Part shown: positions 6,985 to 14,207 of the stretch, piece by piece
Layout: every line of letters starts with the position of its first letter
How positions within the stretch are numbered: the first letter of the stretch is position 1
NCBI GenBank assembly: GCA_029573925.1
Contig: JAKQBV010000627.1
Span: forward strand, 1-24,287
Length of the DNA stretch: 24,287 bases
Direction of reading: 5' to 3'
From: a bacterium
Lineage (GTDB): Bacteria > UBP15 > UBA6099
Position numbers and translations under genes: made by a program
The notes under the pieces: model-generated
What the model was told of the DNA's origin: nothing
Databases searched by the model: none
Seen by the model: only the letters and a program-made list of their open reading frames with translations

Positions 6985-8025
6985 ATGACATTGCGCGCTC
7001 TCAAATGCCTTGCGGCGACAGCGGTCATTCTGGCTGCAGCGTTCGCTGCGCCCGCCCGCGCGCTCGTCCCGGCGGGAAACCCGGCCCCTTCATTCTCCTC
7101 CGTGAAGGACGCCGAAGGCGGCTCTTTCTCTCCCGCCGGCCTCGACGACACGCACACATTGGTTGTTTTTTTCTCGGCTTATATCGACGGCGCGGCGGAA
7201 ACGCTCAAGGGGCTAGACTCGTTGCGAAAACAAGCGCCTTTCGCCGGAAAAATCAATATGATCGCGGTTAACATGGACCCGTCCCACGATGCGGCAATCG
7301 CTTTTGCGAAGGAAAAAGACATCAGGGTCCGGCTCATAATCGACAACAATCTGGAGCTTGCCAACAAGTTCGGGGTGAGAAAACCCCCAGCGGCGTTCAT
7401 AATCGGCCCGGACCGCGCGGTGAAATTCTCTTCGGACTCGCCGGGCGTTTCCGGTAGGTTCGGTCTGGAAAACAAGCTCGCCTCTATCCTGTCGGGCGGA
7501 AACGGCTCTAGCGCCGCTTCTCTCGAAAACGAATTCAAGGAAAAGAAACTCGTCGCCTCTGGAGCGTCGCTAATCAAAGTTTGTCCCTCGGACGGCAAGC
7601 TTCTTCTTTATGTGACCAACGACGGGATACTGTGGAGCTACAACATAGGTGCGGGAACGAGGAAGAATCTGGCGGCGGACGCGGCTGCGGCGGACTGGTC
7701 ACCCGGCTGCGACGCGGTGGTCTACGCCAGAAAGAAAAAGGGCGACCTCTGGCTCAAGCCTCTGGATGAACCGGCTGAGATGATTTCTGCGAGCGGGAGA
7801 AACCCCGCGTGGTCGCCGGCGGGCGACATGATAGCATATCTGGACGGGGACTCGGTGTGGATTTACAATCTGCCCGATGAAAAGAAGTGGCAGACCACAG
7901 CGGTTGGCACGGGCGTTCAGTGGGCGCGGGGGGGCGCTCTGCTTCTGGTGACGGACGCCAAAGGGCGCGCGTGGCTCGTTTCCCCTCTGTCCCGCGCTTC
8001 CCTCATCCAGAGAATTTTCAGATGA
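6985..8025 (+). CDS. Secreted redoxin-fold protein lacking the CxxC, with a partial beta-propeller
   Basis: The 346-residue protein has a signal peptide (about 1-26) and then a thioredoxin/AhpC-like domain (about 28-170). Its pattern is GNPAPSFSSVKDAEGGSFS, then VVFFSAYIDGAAETL where family members carry the WCxxC motif, then the cis-proline region FGVRKPPAAFIIGPDRAV. The active-site cysteines are absent, so it is not expected to be a thiol redox enzyme. From about residue 195 the sequence changes to WD40/TolB-like strands (CPSDGKLLLYVTNDGILWSY, AWSPAGDMIAYLDGDSVWIY), too few for a full propeller. The start ATG has GGAG eight bases upstream. Role unknown; a periplasmic binding or scaffold role is a guess. 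Confidence 0.75.
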   Translation: MTLRALKCLAATAVILAAAFAAPARALVPAGNPAPSFSSVKDAEGGSFSPAGLDDTHTLVVFFSAYIDGAAETLKGLDSLRKQAPFAGKINMIAVNMDPSHDAAIAFAKEKDIRVRLIIDNNLELANKFGVRKPPAAFIIGPDRAVKFSSDSPGVSGRFGLENKLASILSGGNGSSAASLENEFKEKKLVASGASLIKVCPSDGKLLLYVTNDGILWSYNIGAGTRKNLAADAAAADWSPGCDAVVYARKKKGDLWLKPLDEPAEMISASGRNPAWSPAGDMIAYLDGDSVWIYNLPDEKKWQTTAVGTGVQWARGGALLLVTDAKGRAWLVSPLSRASLIQRIFR

Positions 8026-8031
8026 AAGGGG

Positions 8032-8051
8032 CCTCGCTTCTCTTTGCGAGG
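8032..8051 (+). promoter_or_regulatory. Hairpin overlapping the ispD ribosome-binding site
   Basis: CCTCGC (8032-8037) pairs perfectly with GCGAGG (8046-8051) around an 8-base loop, with a possible extra G-U pair. The second arm contains the GAGG that is the only plausible Shine-Dalgarno for ispD, eight bases before its ATG. Folding would hide the site, so ispD translation may depend on ribosomes arriving from the preceding gene, which ends at 8025. Confidence 0.45.
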
Positions 8052-8059
8052 TTCGGAAA

Positions 8060-8752
8060 ATGACGGACAACAAAGAAATCAAGATAGCGGCCGTGATAGC
8101 CGCCGCCGGAATAGGCGAAAGGATGAACGCGGGAGCTCCGAAAGCGTTCATCGAACTGGGCGGAAAACCCATAGTGTGGCATTCCGTCAAGACTATCTCC
8201 ATGATGCCCGAAATCGGCGCTTTGGTTCTTGCCGCTCCTCCGGGGTGGATGGAAAAGGCGGCGAAGATGTTCGCGGACGAATTCCAGAACCTGTCAGTCG
8301 TCGAGGGCCGCGCGACTCGGCAGGAAACAGTGCGAAAGGCCCTCGAAACTCTCCCCTCAGACACCACAATCGTTCTGATACACGATGGGGCCAGACCGCT
8401 CGCCACCCCGGAACTGTTCCGCGCCGTCATCGCCGGAGCCGCCGAACACGGGGCTTGCGTGCCTTCGATGCCCGTCGAGGAAACGGTCAAGAGGGTCAGG
8501 GGCGGCAATGTTTCGGAGACGCTCGACCGTAGCGAGATTCACATCGTCCAGACCCCTCAGGCGTTCTATTTCGAGTCCATTCTCGAAGCTCACGAGCTTG
8601 CGGAAGAACGGAAATGGCGGGCGACGGACGACGCCGCCCTCATTGAGCGTTTGGGCCGCCCGGTCGCGGTCGTTCCCGGCGAACCTTCAAACATTAAAAT
8701 CACTCGCCCCGCCGACCTCAAACTTGCCTCTAGCCTGTTATCGGTCAACTAA
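8060..8752 (+). CDS. ispD: 2-C-methyl-D-erythritol 4-phosphate cytidylyltransferase
   Basis: IspD joins CTP and MEP in the non-mevalonate isoprenoid pathway. The 230-residue length is normal. The nucleotide-binding loop is AAVIAAAGIGERMNAGAPKAF (residues about 10-30), followed by IHDGARP, VEETVKRV, HIVQTPQAF, ATDDAALIE and the C-terminal GEPSNIKITRPADL. One oddity is that the usual PKQ after the glycine loop is PKA (A29), while the catalytic-type lysine and arginine are kept. IspF, often fused or adjacent, is not here. The stop is followed by an AT-rich gap, so this is probably the last gene of the ndk run. Confidence 0.95.
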   Translation: MTDNKEIKIAAVIAAAGIGERMNAGAPKAFIELGGKPIVWHSVKTISMMPEIGALVLAAPPGWMEKAAKMFADEFQNLSVVEGRATRQETVRKALETLPSDTTIVLIHDGARPLATPELFRAVIAGAAEHGACVPSMPVEETVKRVRGGNVSETLDRSEIHIVQTPQAFYFESILEAHELAEERKWRATDDAALIERLGRPVAVVPGEPSNIKITRPADLKLASSLLSVN

Positions 8753-8867
8753 CTTTTAGGGTTTTCGTGATAATCAGGGTTTTGATTTGGCGAAATATCC
8801 ATTAATCCATCTTACCGAGAATTTTTCCTATGAGTTTTAAATTATCTATTAGTGTCAAAAAATTATA

Positions 8868-8896
8868 TTGAAACCCAATACTAATTAGTATAGAAT
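8868..8896 (+). promoter_or_regulatory. Strong putative sigma70-type promoter of the mtnA gene series
   Basis: TTGAAA (8868-8873, 5 of 6 matches) and TAGAAT (8891-8896, 5 of 6) are separated by exactly 17 bases. The predicted start is near 8903, giving a leader of about 60 bases before the TTG start codon at 8964. The spacer is almost filled by the palindrome at 8878-8891. Confidence 0.65.
8878..8891. promoter_or_regulatory. 14-bp perfect palindrome in promoter spacer, operator candidate
   Basis: ATACTAATTAGTAT is identical to its reverse complement and lies between the -35 and -10 boxes, ending on the first base of the -10. A dimeric repressor bound there would block polymerase. The sequence is AT-rich, so a chance palindrome is more likely than in the surrounding DNA. 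No second copy was noticed. Confidence 0.5.
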
Positions 8897-8952
8897 AGAC
8901 CGATGGCGGTTGTTCAAGTTTTGGGAATTATACTTTGACATCATACGACGTT

Positions 8953-8957
8953 GGGAG
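8953..8957 (+). promoter_or_regulatory. Ribosome-binding site that fixes the mtnA TTG start
   Basis: GGGAG lies six bases before TTG 8964. No such site precedes the earlier in-frame TTG at 8910, and the residues between 8910 and 8964 come from the AT-rich island and do not resemble MtnA proteins. Confidence 0.7.
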
Positions 8958-8963
8958 CTTGCT

Positions 8964-9998
8964 TTGGAAACGGTGTCATGGGTAAAAAGCGGAGCGGTAA
9001 GGCTGATTGATCAGACTCTGCTTCCGAACAAACTTCAATATATCGAATTGAAGACGGTTGAGTCTGTCGCTGCGGCGATAGTGGGGATGAAGGTGAGGGG
9101 AGCGCCGGCGATAGGGGTGACCGCCGCAATGGGCATGGCTCTGGCCGCAGTCAAATTCAGGGGGGCCGACAGGGAAAAGCTGAATTCCGCTCTGGATTCT
9201 GCGGCGGAGCTTCTGGCGGCTACAAGGCCGACTGCCGTAAATCTATTCTGGGCGCTGGACAGGATGAAATATGTCGCGGCAAAGAGCGGTTCGGTAGAGA
9301 ATGTCAGGAAGGCGATGGTTGCTGAGGCGGAAAAGATAAGGCGGGAAGACGTGGAAGCCTGCCGGGCGATAGGGGCTTTCGGGGCTAAGTTGCTGAAGAA
9401 AAACAGTCGCGTTCTAACCCACTGCAACGCGGGGGGGCTGGCGACGGCGGGGTATGGCACGGCGCTGGGAGTGATACGCGCGGCGCGGGATGCCGGAAAG
9501 ATAGAGCGGGTGTATGCGGACGAGACGAGGCCGTGGCTTCAGGGCGCGAAACTGACGGCGTTTGAGCTGGCGATGGAGAATATACCGGCGACATTGATAT
9601 GCGACAACATGGCCGGGGCGCTGATGGCGCGCGGCGAGGTGGACGCGGTGGTGGTGGGGGCGGACAGGATAGCGGCGAACGGCGATTTCGCAAACAAGAC
9701 GGGCACGTACGGTCTGGCGGTTCTGGCGCGGGCGCACGGGGTTCCTTTCTACGTGGCCGCTCCGGTGTCCACGATAGACATGGCGACGCCGGACGGCGCG
9801 GGAATAGTGATAGAGACGCGCGACGAGCGCGAGGTGAGAATCATTAACGGAGTGAAAATCTGCCCGGACGAGACTGAGGTCTATAACCCGGCGTTTGATG
9901 TGACTCCCGCAGAACTGGCGACAGCGATAATAACCGAGCGCGGGGTGGCAAAGGCCCCGAACGCGAACAATATAAAGAGATTGGCCTGCAAGAGATGA
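8964..9998 (+). CDS. mtnA: Methylthioribose-1-phosphate isomerase
   Basis: MtnA converts 5-methylthioribose-1-phosphate to methylthioribulose-1-phosphate in methionine salvage. With the TTG start the product has 344 residues and opens METVSWVKSGAVRLIDQTLLP, the usual family N-terminus. Further marks are MKVRGAPAIGVTAA, the catalytic cysteine in THCNAGGLATAGYGTALGV (C154), DETRPWLQGAKLTAFEL, and the catalytic aspartate in VVGADRIAANGDFANKTGTY (D234). The 80-residue spacing between them equals that of the B. subtilis enzyme (C160, D240). No other methionine-salvage gene is nearby. Its stop overlaps the ATG of the PP2C gene by four bases, so the two are translationally coupled. The related aIF2B/ribose-1,5-bisphosphate isomerase assignment is less likely given these motifs. 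Confidence 0.95.
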   Translation: METVSWVKSGAVRLIDQTLLPNKLQYIELKTVESVAAAIVGMKVRGAPAIGVTAAMGMALAAVKFRGADREKLNSALDSAAELLAATRPTAVNLFWALDRMKYVAAKSGSVENVRKAMVAEAEKIRREDVEACRAIGAFGAKLLKKNSRVLTHCNAGGLATAGYGTALGVIRAARDAGKIERVYADETRPWLQGAKLTAFELAMENIPATLICDNMAGALMARGEVDAVVVGADRIAANGDFANKTGTYGLAVLARAHGVPFYVAAPVSTIDMATPDGAGIVIETRDEREVRIINGVKICPDETEVYNPAFDVTPAELATAIITERGVAKAPNANNIKRLACKR

Positions 9999-11824
9999 TG
10001 AACGCGGCGGCGGCAGCGCCTGAAGTTAAAGGCCCGGCCGCAAGAACAACCGGAATGACCGTCAAAGGGACGGGACGCGAGTTCAACGCTGAATATATCT
10101 GTAATGTTTCGTATTACGGGCCGGGGCGGGTCAAGGCTCTGTTCGGGATAGCGGACGGGATGGGCGCGCGAGCGTCTGCGGCAAGCGAACTGGCAGTCAA
10201 CGTCCTGAAGGAGTCCATGCGGCTCATCCGCGAGTCGGACAGCGTGAACGGAAACAACCTGCTGCCCGGATGTCTAGAAGAAATACACGCGAGGTTGCTC
10301 GCAGAGTCCGGAGGCGAGGACAAAAAAGCGTCTGCGGCTTCCATAATGTGCGGATACATCGAAGGAGAAACGGCGCATCTTGCGGCGGCAGGCGGCGGAG
10401 CGGCGTACATAGTGTCAGAAGGAAAGGCTACCCGGTTGACGCCCAAGCAGGATTTGGGCGCGCTGGAAGACAGCGAGGCGAAAGAGCGGCCCGAAGGGCT
10501 TGTTCCCGCCGGATGGCCCGCAGAAGGCTTCAACCCCGTTTATATCAGCAGGCGGATTCAGGTCGGAGATTGTCTGGTCATCGTGTCAGACGGACTGGAC
10601 GCGAAGCTGCGCGAGAAGTCGGCGGCGGACATTCTGGCAGTCTCGAGAACGATAGACGAGGCGGCATCCTCGATGCTGGCCGAAGCGGGCGCGGGTAAAA
10701 GCTCAGAGGATGACATGGGCGTGGTCATCGTCAAGATTGAATCCATGGAATCGAAAATCCACATGCCGGACATCAAAGTAAAATATCCGGTTTCCACATA
10801 CACGAAGAAATATCTTGCGGTCGCCGTAATGTTGTGCGCGATGGGGGCGGTGTTTTATCTCGGCGCGCGGCTGCCCGGAGCGGCGAAGCAAGACGAGACG
10901 CCCGGAACCCTTCCGGTCTCGGAAGACGGCGGCGCGAGCGGGGAGCGGATTTTGATTTCCGGCCTGAGGCGCGGAGAGGCGGGCGTGTCGGTTTCAGTGA
11001 CTCCAGCCGGAGCGAGGGTGTTCGTGAACGGTGTTCAGCAGATTTACGAGCCGGGGAAGATTTTCGGGATTCCCGCAAACGGCGGCATAGAGCTTAGGGT
11101 CGAGGCGGACGGGTTCGACCCGCACATGGAAGTCCTGAACCCGAAACCCGGAGAGCGTATCGAGCTGTCGATAACGCTGCTGCCGTCTTCGCCGGACAAC
11201 GGCTCGTTATTAATATTATGCAGGCCCGCCTGCGACGCGCTTCATCTTGACGACAAGAGGCTGGAAGGGTTTCCGAAAGAGGAGATACTGCTTAGGCAGA
11301 TACCGCCGGGGCGGCATCATGTGGAAGCGACTAGAGGCCGGGAGTCCGAGGGACGCTCGCTCAACATCGCTTCAGGGATAACCCAGTCGATAATTTTCAG
11401 GTTTGAGGGCGAGAGGATAATCGACACGCGGGCGGAAACCGCGGCAAAGGCGGAGCCTGTGAAGCTGCCGCCGCGCGCGGTCCCGGAAACCCCGCCCCCT
11501 CCTTCGCCTCTGGTTGTTTCGACATCCCCCTCGAAGGAGACGGGATACCCGGCGGCGATAGAAGTCGAAGGAGCAGGATCGGAGCCTTCCGCGCCAAAGT
11601 TGAACAGAGCGTATTTCAATGTGACATCGAACGTGCGAAACTGCACGCTGATGATATTCAGGAACGGCAAGCTGGCTCTGACCGGGTTCTGCGACACGCG
11701 GCACGACATAGAGCCGGGAGAATACGTTTTTCAGATTTCCAGACCCGGCTGGAAGACGGCGAGGAAGACGGTGTCGCTCGAAGGAGAATTCAAGCTGATA
11801 GAAATCGAATTGGAGCGAGAATAA
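9995..11824 (+). CDS. Transmembrane PP2C-type protein phosphatase with PEGA-like ectodomains
   Basis: The 609-residue protein has three parts. Residues 20-245 match the PP2C/PPM fold: a degenerate first motif GREFNAEY (28-34) where R-x2-N-E-D is usual, FGIADGMG (D54), AAAGGGAAYIVSEGKATRLT, VGDCLVIVSDGL (D199) and EDDMGVVIV (D239, D240). Most metal-ligand aspartates are kept, so activity is plausible. A single membrane helix follows at about 273-294. Outside lie two PEGA-like units (about 330-398 and 403-474), a proline-rich linker (VPETPPPPSPL, about 475-537) and a third PEGA-like unit (538-609, ending WKTARKTVSLEG). It overlaps mtnA by ATGA and the next gene starts three bases after its stop. 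The target is unknown; the STAS protein at 17849 is a candidate substrate by analogy with SpoIIE/RsbU. Confidence 0.8.
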   Translation: MMNAAAAAPEVKGPAARTTGMTVKGTGREFNAEYICNVSYYGPGRVKALFGIADGMGARASAASELAVNVLKESMRLIRESDSVNGNNLLPGCLEEIHARLLAESGGEDKKASAASIMCGYIEGETAHLAAAGGGAAYIVSEGKATRLTPKQDLGALEDSEAKERPEGLVPAGWPAEGFNPVYISRRIQVGDCLVIVSDGLDAKLREKSAADILAVSRTIDEAASSMLAEAGAGKSSEDDMGVVIVKIESMESKIHMPDIKVKYPVSTYTKKYLAVAVMLCAMGAVFYLGARLPGAAKQDETPGTLPVSEDGGASGERILISGLRRGEAGVSVSVTPAGARVFVNGVQQIYEPGKIFGIPANGGIELRVEADGFDPHMEVLNPKPGERIELSITLLPSSPDNGSLLILCRPACDALHLDDKRLEGFPKEEILLRQIPPGRHHVEATRGRESEGRSLNIASGITQSIIFRFEGERIIDTRAETAAKAEPVKLPPRAVPETPPPPSPLVVSTSPSKETGYPAAIEVEGAGSEPSAPKLNRAYFNVTSNVRNCTLMIFRNGKLALTGFCDTRHDIEPGEYVFQISRPGWKTARKTVSLEGEFKLIEIELERE

Positions 11825-11827
11825 GAT

Positions 11828-13528
11828 ATGCGGAGCAAAACCGCTCATAAATCGTTCAGGACGCTGGTAGGCTCGTGCGGGCCGGACTCGCGGTTCGGGC
11901 AGGGCGTTTACATATACGACACCAACGCGTCCGACTTGGACTTCGGGCTGTTCGCGCTTTTCAACGAGTGTTCGCCCGAAGCCGAGAGGGCGGGGATGGA
12001 ATATCTTTCCGAGAAAGCCACGCCGTACGTGGACAGCTCGGATGTGGGGTCGATATCGAAGCCTCAGGCGTTCGTAAGAGACATCGTGATAGGGCTTCAG
12101 CGGGAATTGGAGACGGCGGGGCTTGTGGAACATCAGTCCACCCGCCATTCCTTCGCGGTGGCGTTGGTCAAACACGGTCAGCTTCACATCGCGCGCATAA
12201 ACGCGTGCCCGTTGTTTTATCTGAAAGACAGAAAATTGTTTCAGGTGTTCAAGACGCCGGAGCAGCGCGGGCTGAAAAGCGTGCAAGCCGAATCAGTGTC
12301 CGCCGGGAGCGGGGACTGCTTGGCGATGTGCTCGGAAAACATGATCAAGCACATGTCCCGGCTGGAGTTGAAAAACATGCTGTTGACCGAGCCGGACCTG
12401 AACTTGGCGTGCGGCAAGCTCCAGATGACGGCAAACAGATACGAGGAGACGGTCGATCCGAGGATGCTCCTTGTCAAGTTCGAGGAGAACGAGAGAAGGA
12501 ACTCGACGGCGGCCAACATGCGCAACTTCGGCATAGTCGCAGCGCTGGCTGTGGTCATCATGATCCCCTTCCTGTGGGGAGACATCATGAGGGCGGTGAG
12601 GACCAATACTCTCGGCTACGTGAAGAAACAGAAGACGCTCGTCGAGCGGGCTATCGAAAAGATACAGCCCGAGACCAAGAAGTACCTGCCGGAAACCGCG
12701 CTCGACGGCCTGCGCGTTCCCTATGACATAGATATATCCGACGACGGGATTTACTACATCGTGGATGTGGGCAGGGATCAGGTCATTCGCCATGACCCCG
12801 CCACGGGAGACAGTTCTTACATAGGCGAAAAGATCAAACTGCGGTTCCCGACCGGAATAGACGTCTCAGAGGACAAGTTGTATGTGGCGGATTTCTCGAT
12901 AAACGTCAACAGAGTTTTCGCCATAGGAACGGACGGAGAGCCGGCTGGAGAGATGCCATCTAAGCGCGGAAGGATAACGATGCGCAACCCGAAGGCGATC
13001 GCCGTGGCGAAAGATTTGATATATGTCTGCGACAGGGGAAACAACAGGGTGTTGGTGTTCGACAAGTCCGGATCCCATCAGCGCACTATCGACATCCCGC
13101 GCAACTACAGGGAGCCTAACGGCATCGCGGTCGCGGACTCCGGCGATATATTCGTTACGCTGAAACTGTCTGGAACAGTGCTGAAGATAGTAGGCAAAGA
13201 GATAACTCCGTTCACGCTGTTCGAGGAGAAAGACGGAGAAAACGCGAGGATATCGCTCAACAAGCCGTCGGGCATAGCTGTGGATTCGCAGGGTTTTGTT
13301 TACATAGCGGACACTGCGGCGAGGAGGGCTCTGATCGCCAACCCGATGGGAAAGATAGCGGGAATAATCGCGCAAGATTCGCTGGACGACCTGCAGTCTT
13401 TCTATCCGATGAGCGTGAAACTGGACCCGAAGGGGCAATATCTGTATATAGTGGGAAGCAACCGCTACAGTTACGACGCGGGTTGCGAGAACGTGTGCAA
13501 GGGAAAAATATGGCGGGTGAAACTATGA
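11828..13528 (+). CDS. PP2C-like pseudophosphatase with membrane helix and NHL-repeat propeller
   Basis: The 566-residue protein shares the plan of its upstream neighbour. Residues 1 to about 225 follow the PP2C strand order (FGLFALFNECSPEAERAGMEY; HSFAVALVKHGQLHIARINACPLFYLKDRKLFQV; GDCLAMCSENMIKHMSRLELKNML; DPRMLLVKF), but the catalytic positions are lost: FNECS replaces aDGMG and SENM replaces SDGL. A membrane helix lies at about 234-252 (FGIVAALAVVIMIPFLW). Residues 290-566 are NHL/SMP-30-like repeats, with units such as FPTGIDVSEDKLYVADF, NPKAIAVAKDLIYVCDRGNNRVLVFDK and KPSGIAVDSQGFVYIADTAARR, giving an outside propeller. The fold call for the first domain is inference from pattern; the NHL part is clear. 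Its stop overlaps the next gene by ATGA. Confidence 0.75.
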   Translation: MRSKTAHKSFRTLVGSCGPDSRFGQGVYIYDTNASDLDFGLFALFNECSPEAERAGMEYLSEKATPYVDSSDVGSISKPQAFVRDIVIGLQRELETAGLVEHQSTRHSFAVALVKHGQLHIARINACPLFYLKDRKLFQVFKTPEQRGLKSVQAESVSAGSGDCLAMCSENMIKHMSRLELKNMLLTEPDLNLACGKLQMTANRYEETVDPRMLLVKFEENERRNSTAANMRNFGIVAALAVVIMIPFLWGDIMRAVRTNTLGYVKKQKTLVERAIEKIQPETKKYLPETALDGLRVPYDIDISDDGIYYIVDVGRDQVIRHDPATGDSSYIGEKIKLRFPTGIDVSEDKLYVADFSINVNRVFAIGTDGEPAGEMPSKRGRITMRNPKAIAVAKDLIYVCDRGNNRVLVFDKSGSHQRTIDIPRNYREPNGIAVADSGDIFVTLKLSGTVLKIVGKEITPFTLFEEKDGENARISLNKPSGIAVDSQGFVYIADTAARRALIANPMGKIAGIIAQDSLDDLQSFYPMSVKLDPKGQYLYIVGSNRYSYDAGCENVCKGKIWRVKL

Positions 13529-14196
13529 GGGACAGGAGAGCGAGGAGGGCGTCTGCGCTTCTGGCGGCGGCGTTGGCGTTAATGGTCGCGGCGGGGTTTC
13601 CGGCGGCGGCGCAGGAGTCCGGCGAGGAAGTCGCTTCCGCGCAGGCCGTCATGAAATCCCGGCCTGAGTCTATGCCAGAAAGCATGCCGGTAGCGTTTCA
13701 GCAGGAGATAACTCTCAGCCACGAGTTAGCCAGAATCGAAAGCGACTACATGAATGTCGTCAGATATTACAATAAAAACCTGCCGGAAAGGCAGGCGCTG
13801 AACATAGCGCGTTACGTGTTGCATTACTCTACGGCGATGAAGGTGGACCCCCGGTTGGTGATGTCGGTCATAGTGATCGAGTCTAGGTTCCAGCCGAACG
13901 CGGTGTCGCCCAAAGGCGCGATGGGACTGGGGCAGCTTATGCCCGGAACCGCCGCTATGCTAGGCGTCAGAAACGCTTTCGATCCGAGAGAGAATATTTA
14001 CGGAACGGTTAAATATCTAAGCGACCAATACCGAAGGTGGCAGAATTCAGAGCGCGCGCTGGAACTGGCGCTGGCCAGCTACAACGCCGGCCCGGAGGCG
14101 GTCGCGAGGCACAAGGGAATACCTCCTTACAGGGAGACGATAGACTATGTTGCGAAAGTGAAAAAACTGTACACCTTCTTCGTGTACGGTCATTGA
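13525..14196 (+). CDS. Secreted lytic transglycosylase (SLT family)
   Basis: This enzyme cuts the glycan strand of peptidoglycan. With ATG 13525 the product has 223 residues, a signal peptide (about 1-31, ending AAAQ) and one SLT domain. The catalytic glutamate is E119 in VIVIESRFQPNAVSPKGAMG, followed by LGQLMPGTAAMLGV, the ENIYGTVKYLSD helix and the family end ASYNAGPEAVARHKGIPPYRET. The start is uncertain: ATG 13510 has a better AAGGG site with 6-base spacing and would add five residues, while 13525 forms an ATGA overlap with the NHL gene. It may act on the wall near the ectodomains of its two upstream neighbours. Confidence 0.92.
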   Translation: MRDRRARRASALLAAALALMVAAGFPAAAQESGEEVASAQAVMKSRPESMPESMPVAFQQEITLSHELARIESDYMNVVRYYNKNLPERQALNIARYVLHYSTAMKVDPRLVMSVIVIESRFQPNAVSPKGAMGLGQLMPGTAAMLGVRNAFDPRENIYGTVKYLSDQYRRWQNSERALELALASYNAGPEAVARHKGIPPYRETIDYVAKVKKLYTFFVYGH

Positions 14197-14207
14197 GGCG
14201 ATAGGGG

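Larger units (their letters stand above)
8753..8963. other. AT-rich intergenic island before mtnA
   Basis: About 200 bases with base composition strikingly lower in GC than the flanking genes. It contains an 8-base direct repeat AGGGTTTT (8758-8765 and 8776-8783), the mtnA promoter (8868-8896), a 14-base palindrome and a possible second -10 (TATACT, 8929-8934). I see no coding potential and no clear terminator for ispD. It is the only sizeable break in the plus-strand gene run and marks the boundary between two transcription units. Confidence 0.6.

Noticed and set aside
8935..8940. Perfect TTGACA as a -35 box inside the mtnA leader
   Set aside because: No acceptable -10 hexamer lies 16-18 bases downstream.
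8910..8963. TTG 8910 as the start of mtnA
   Set aside because: No ribosome-binding site, and the added 18 residues come from AT-rich non-coding-like DNA; TTG 8964 has GGGAG and gives the normal family N-terminus.
11372..12286. 304-residue minus-strand open frame opposite the PP2C/NHL junction
   Set aside because: It spans two good genes and the composition is typical of antisense frames; no ribosome-binding site or domain.
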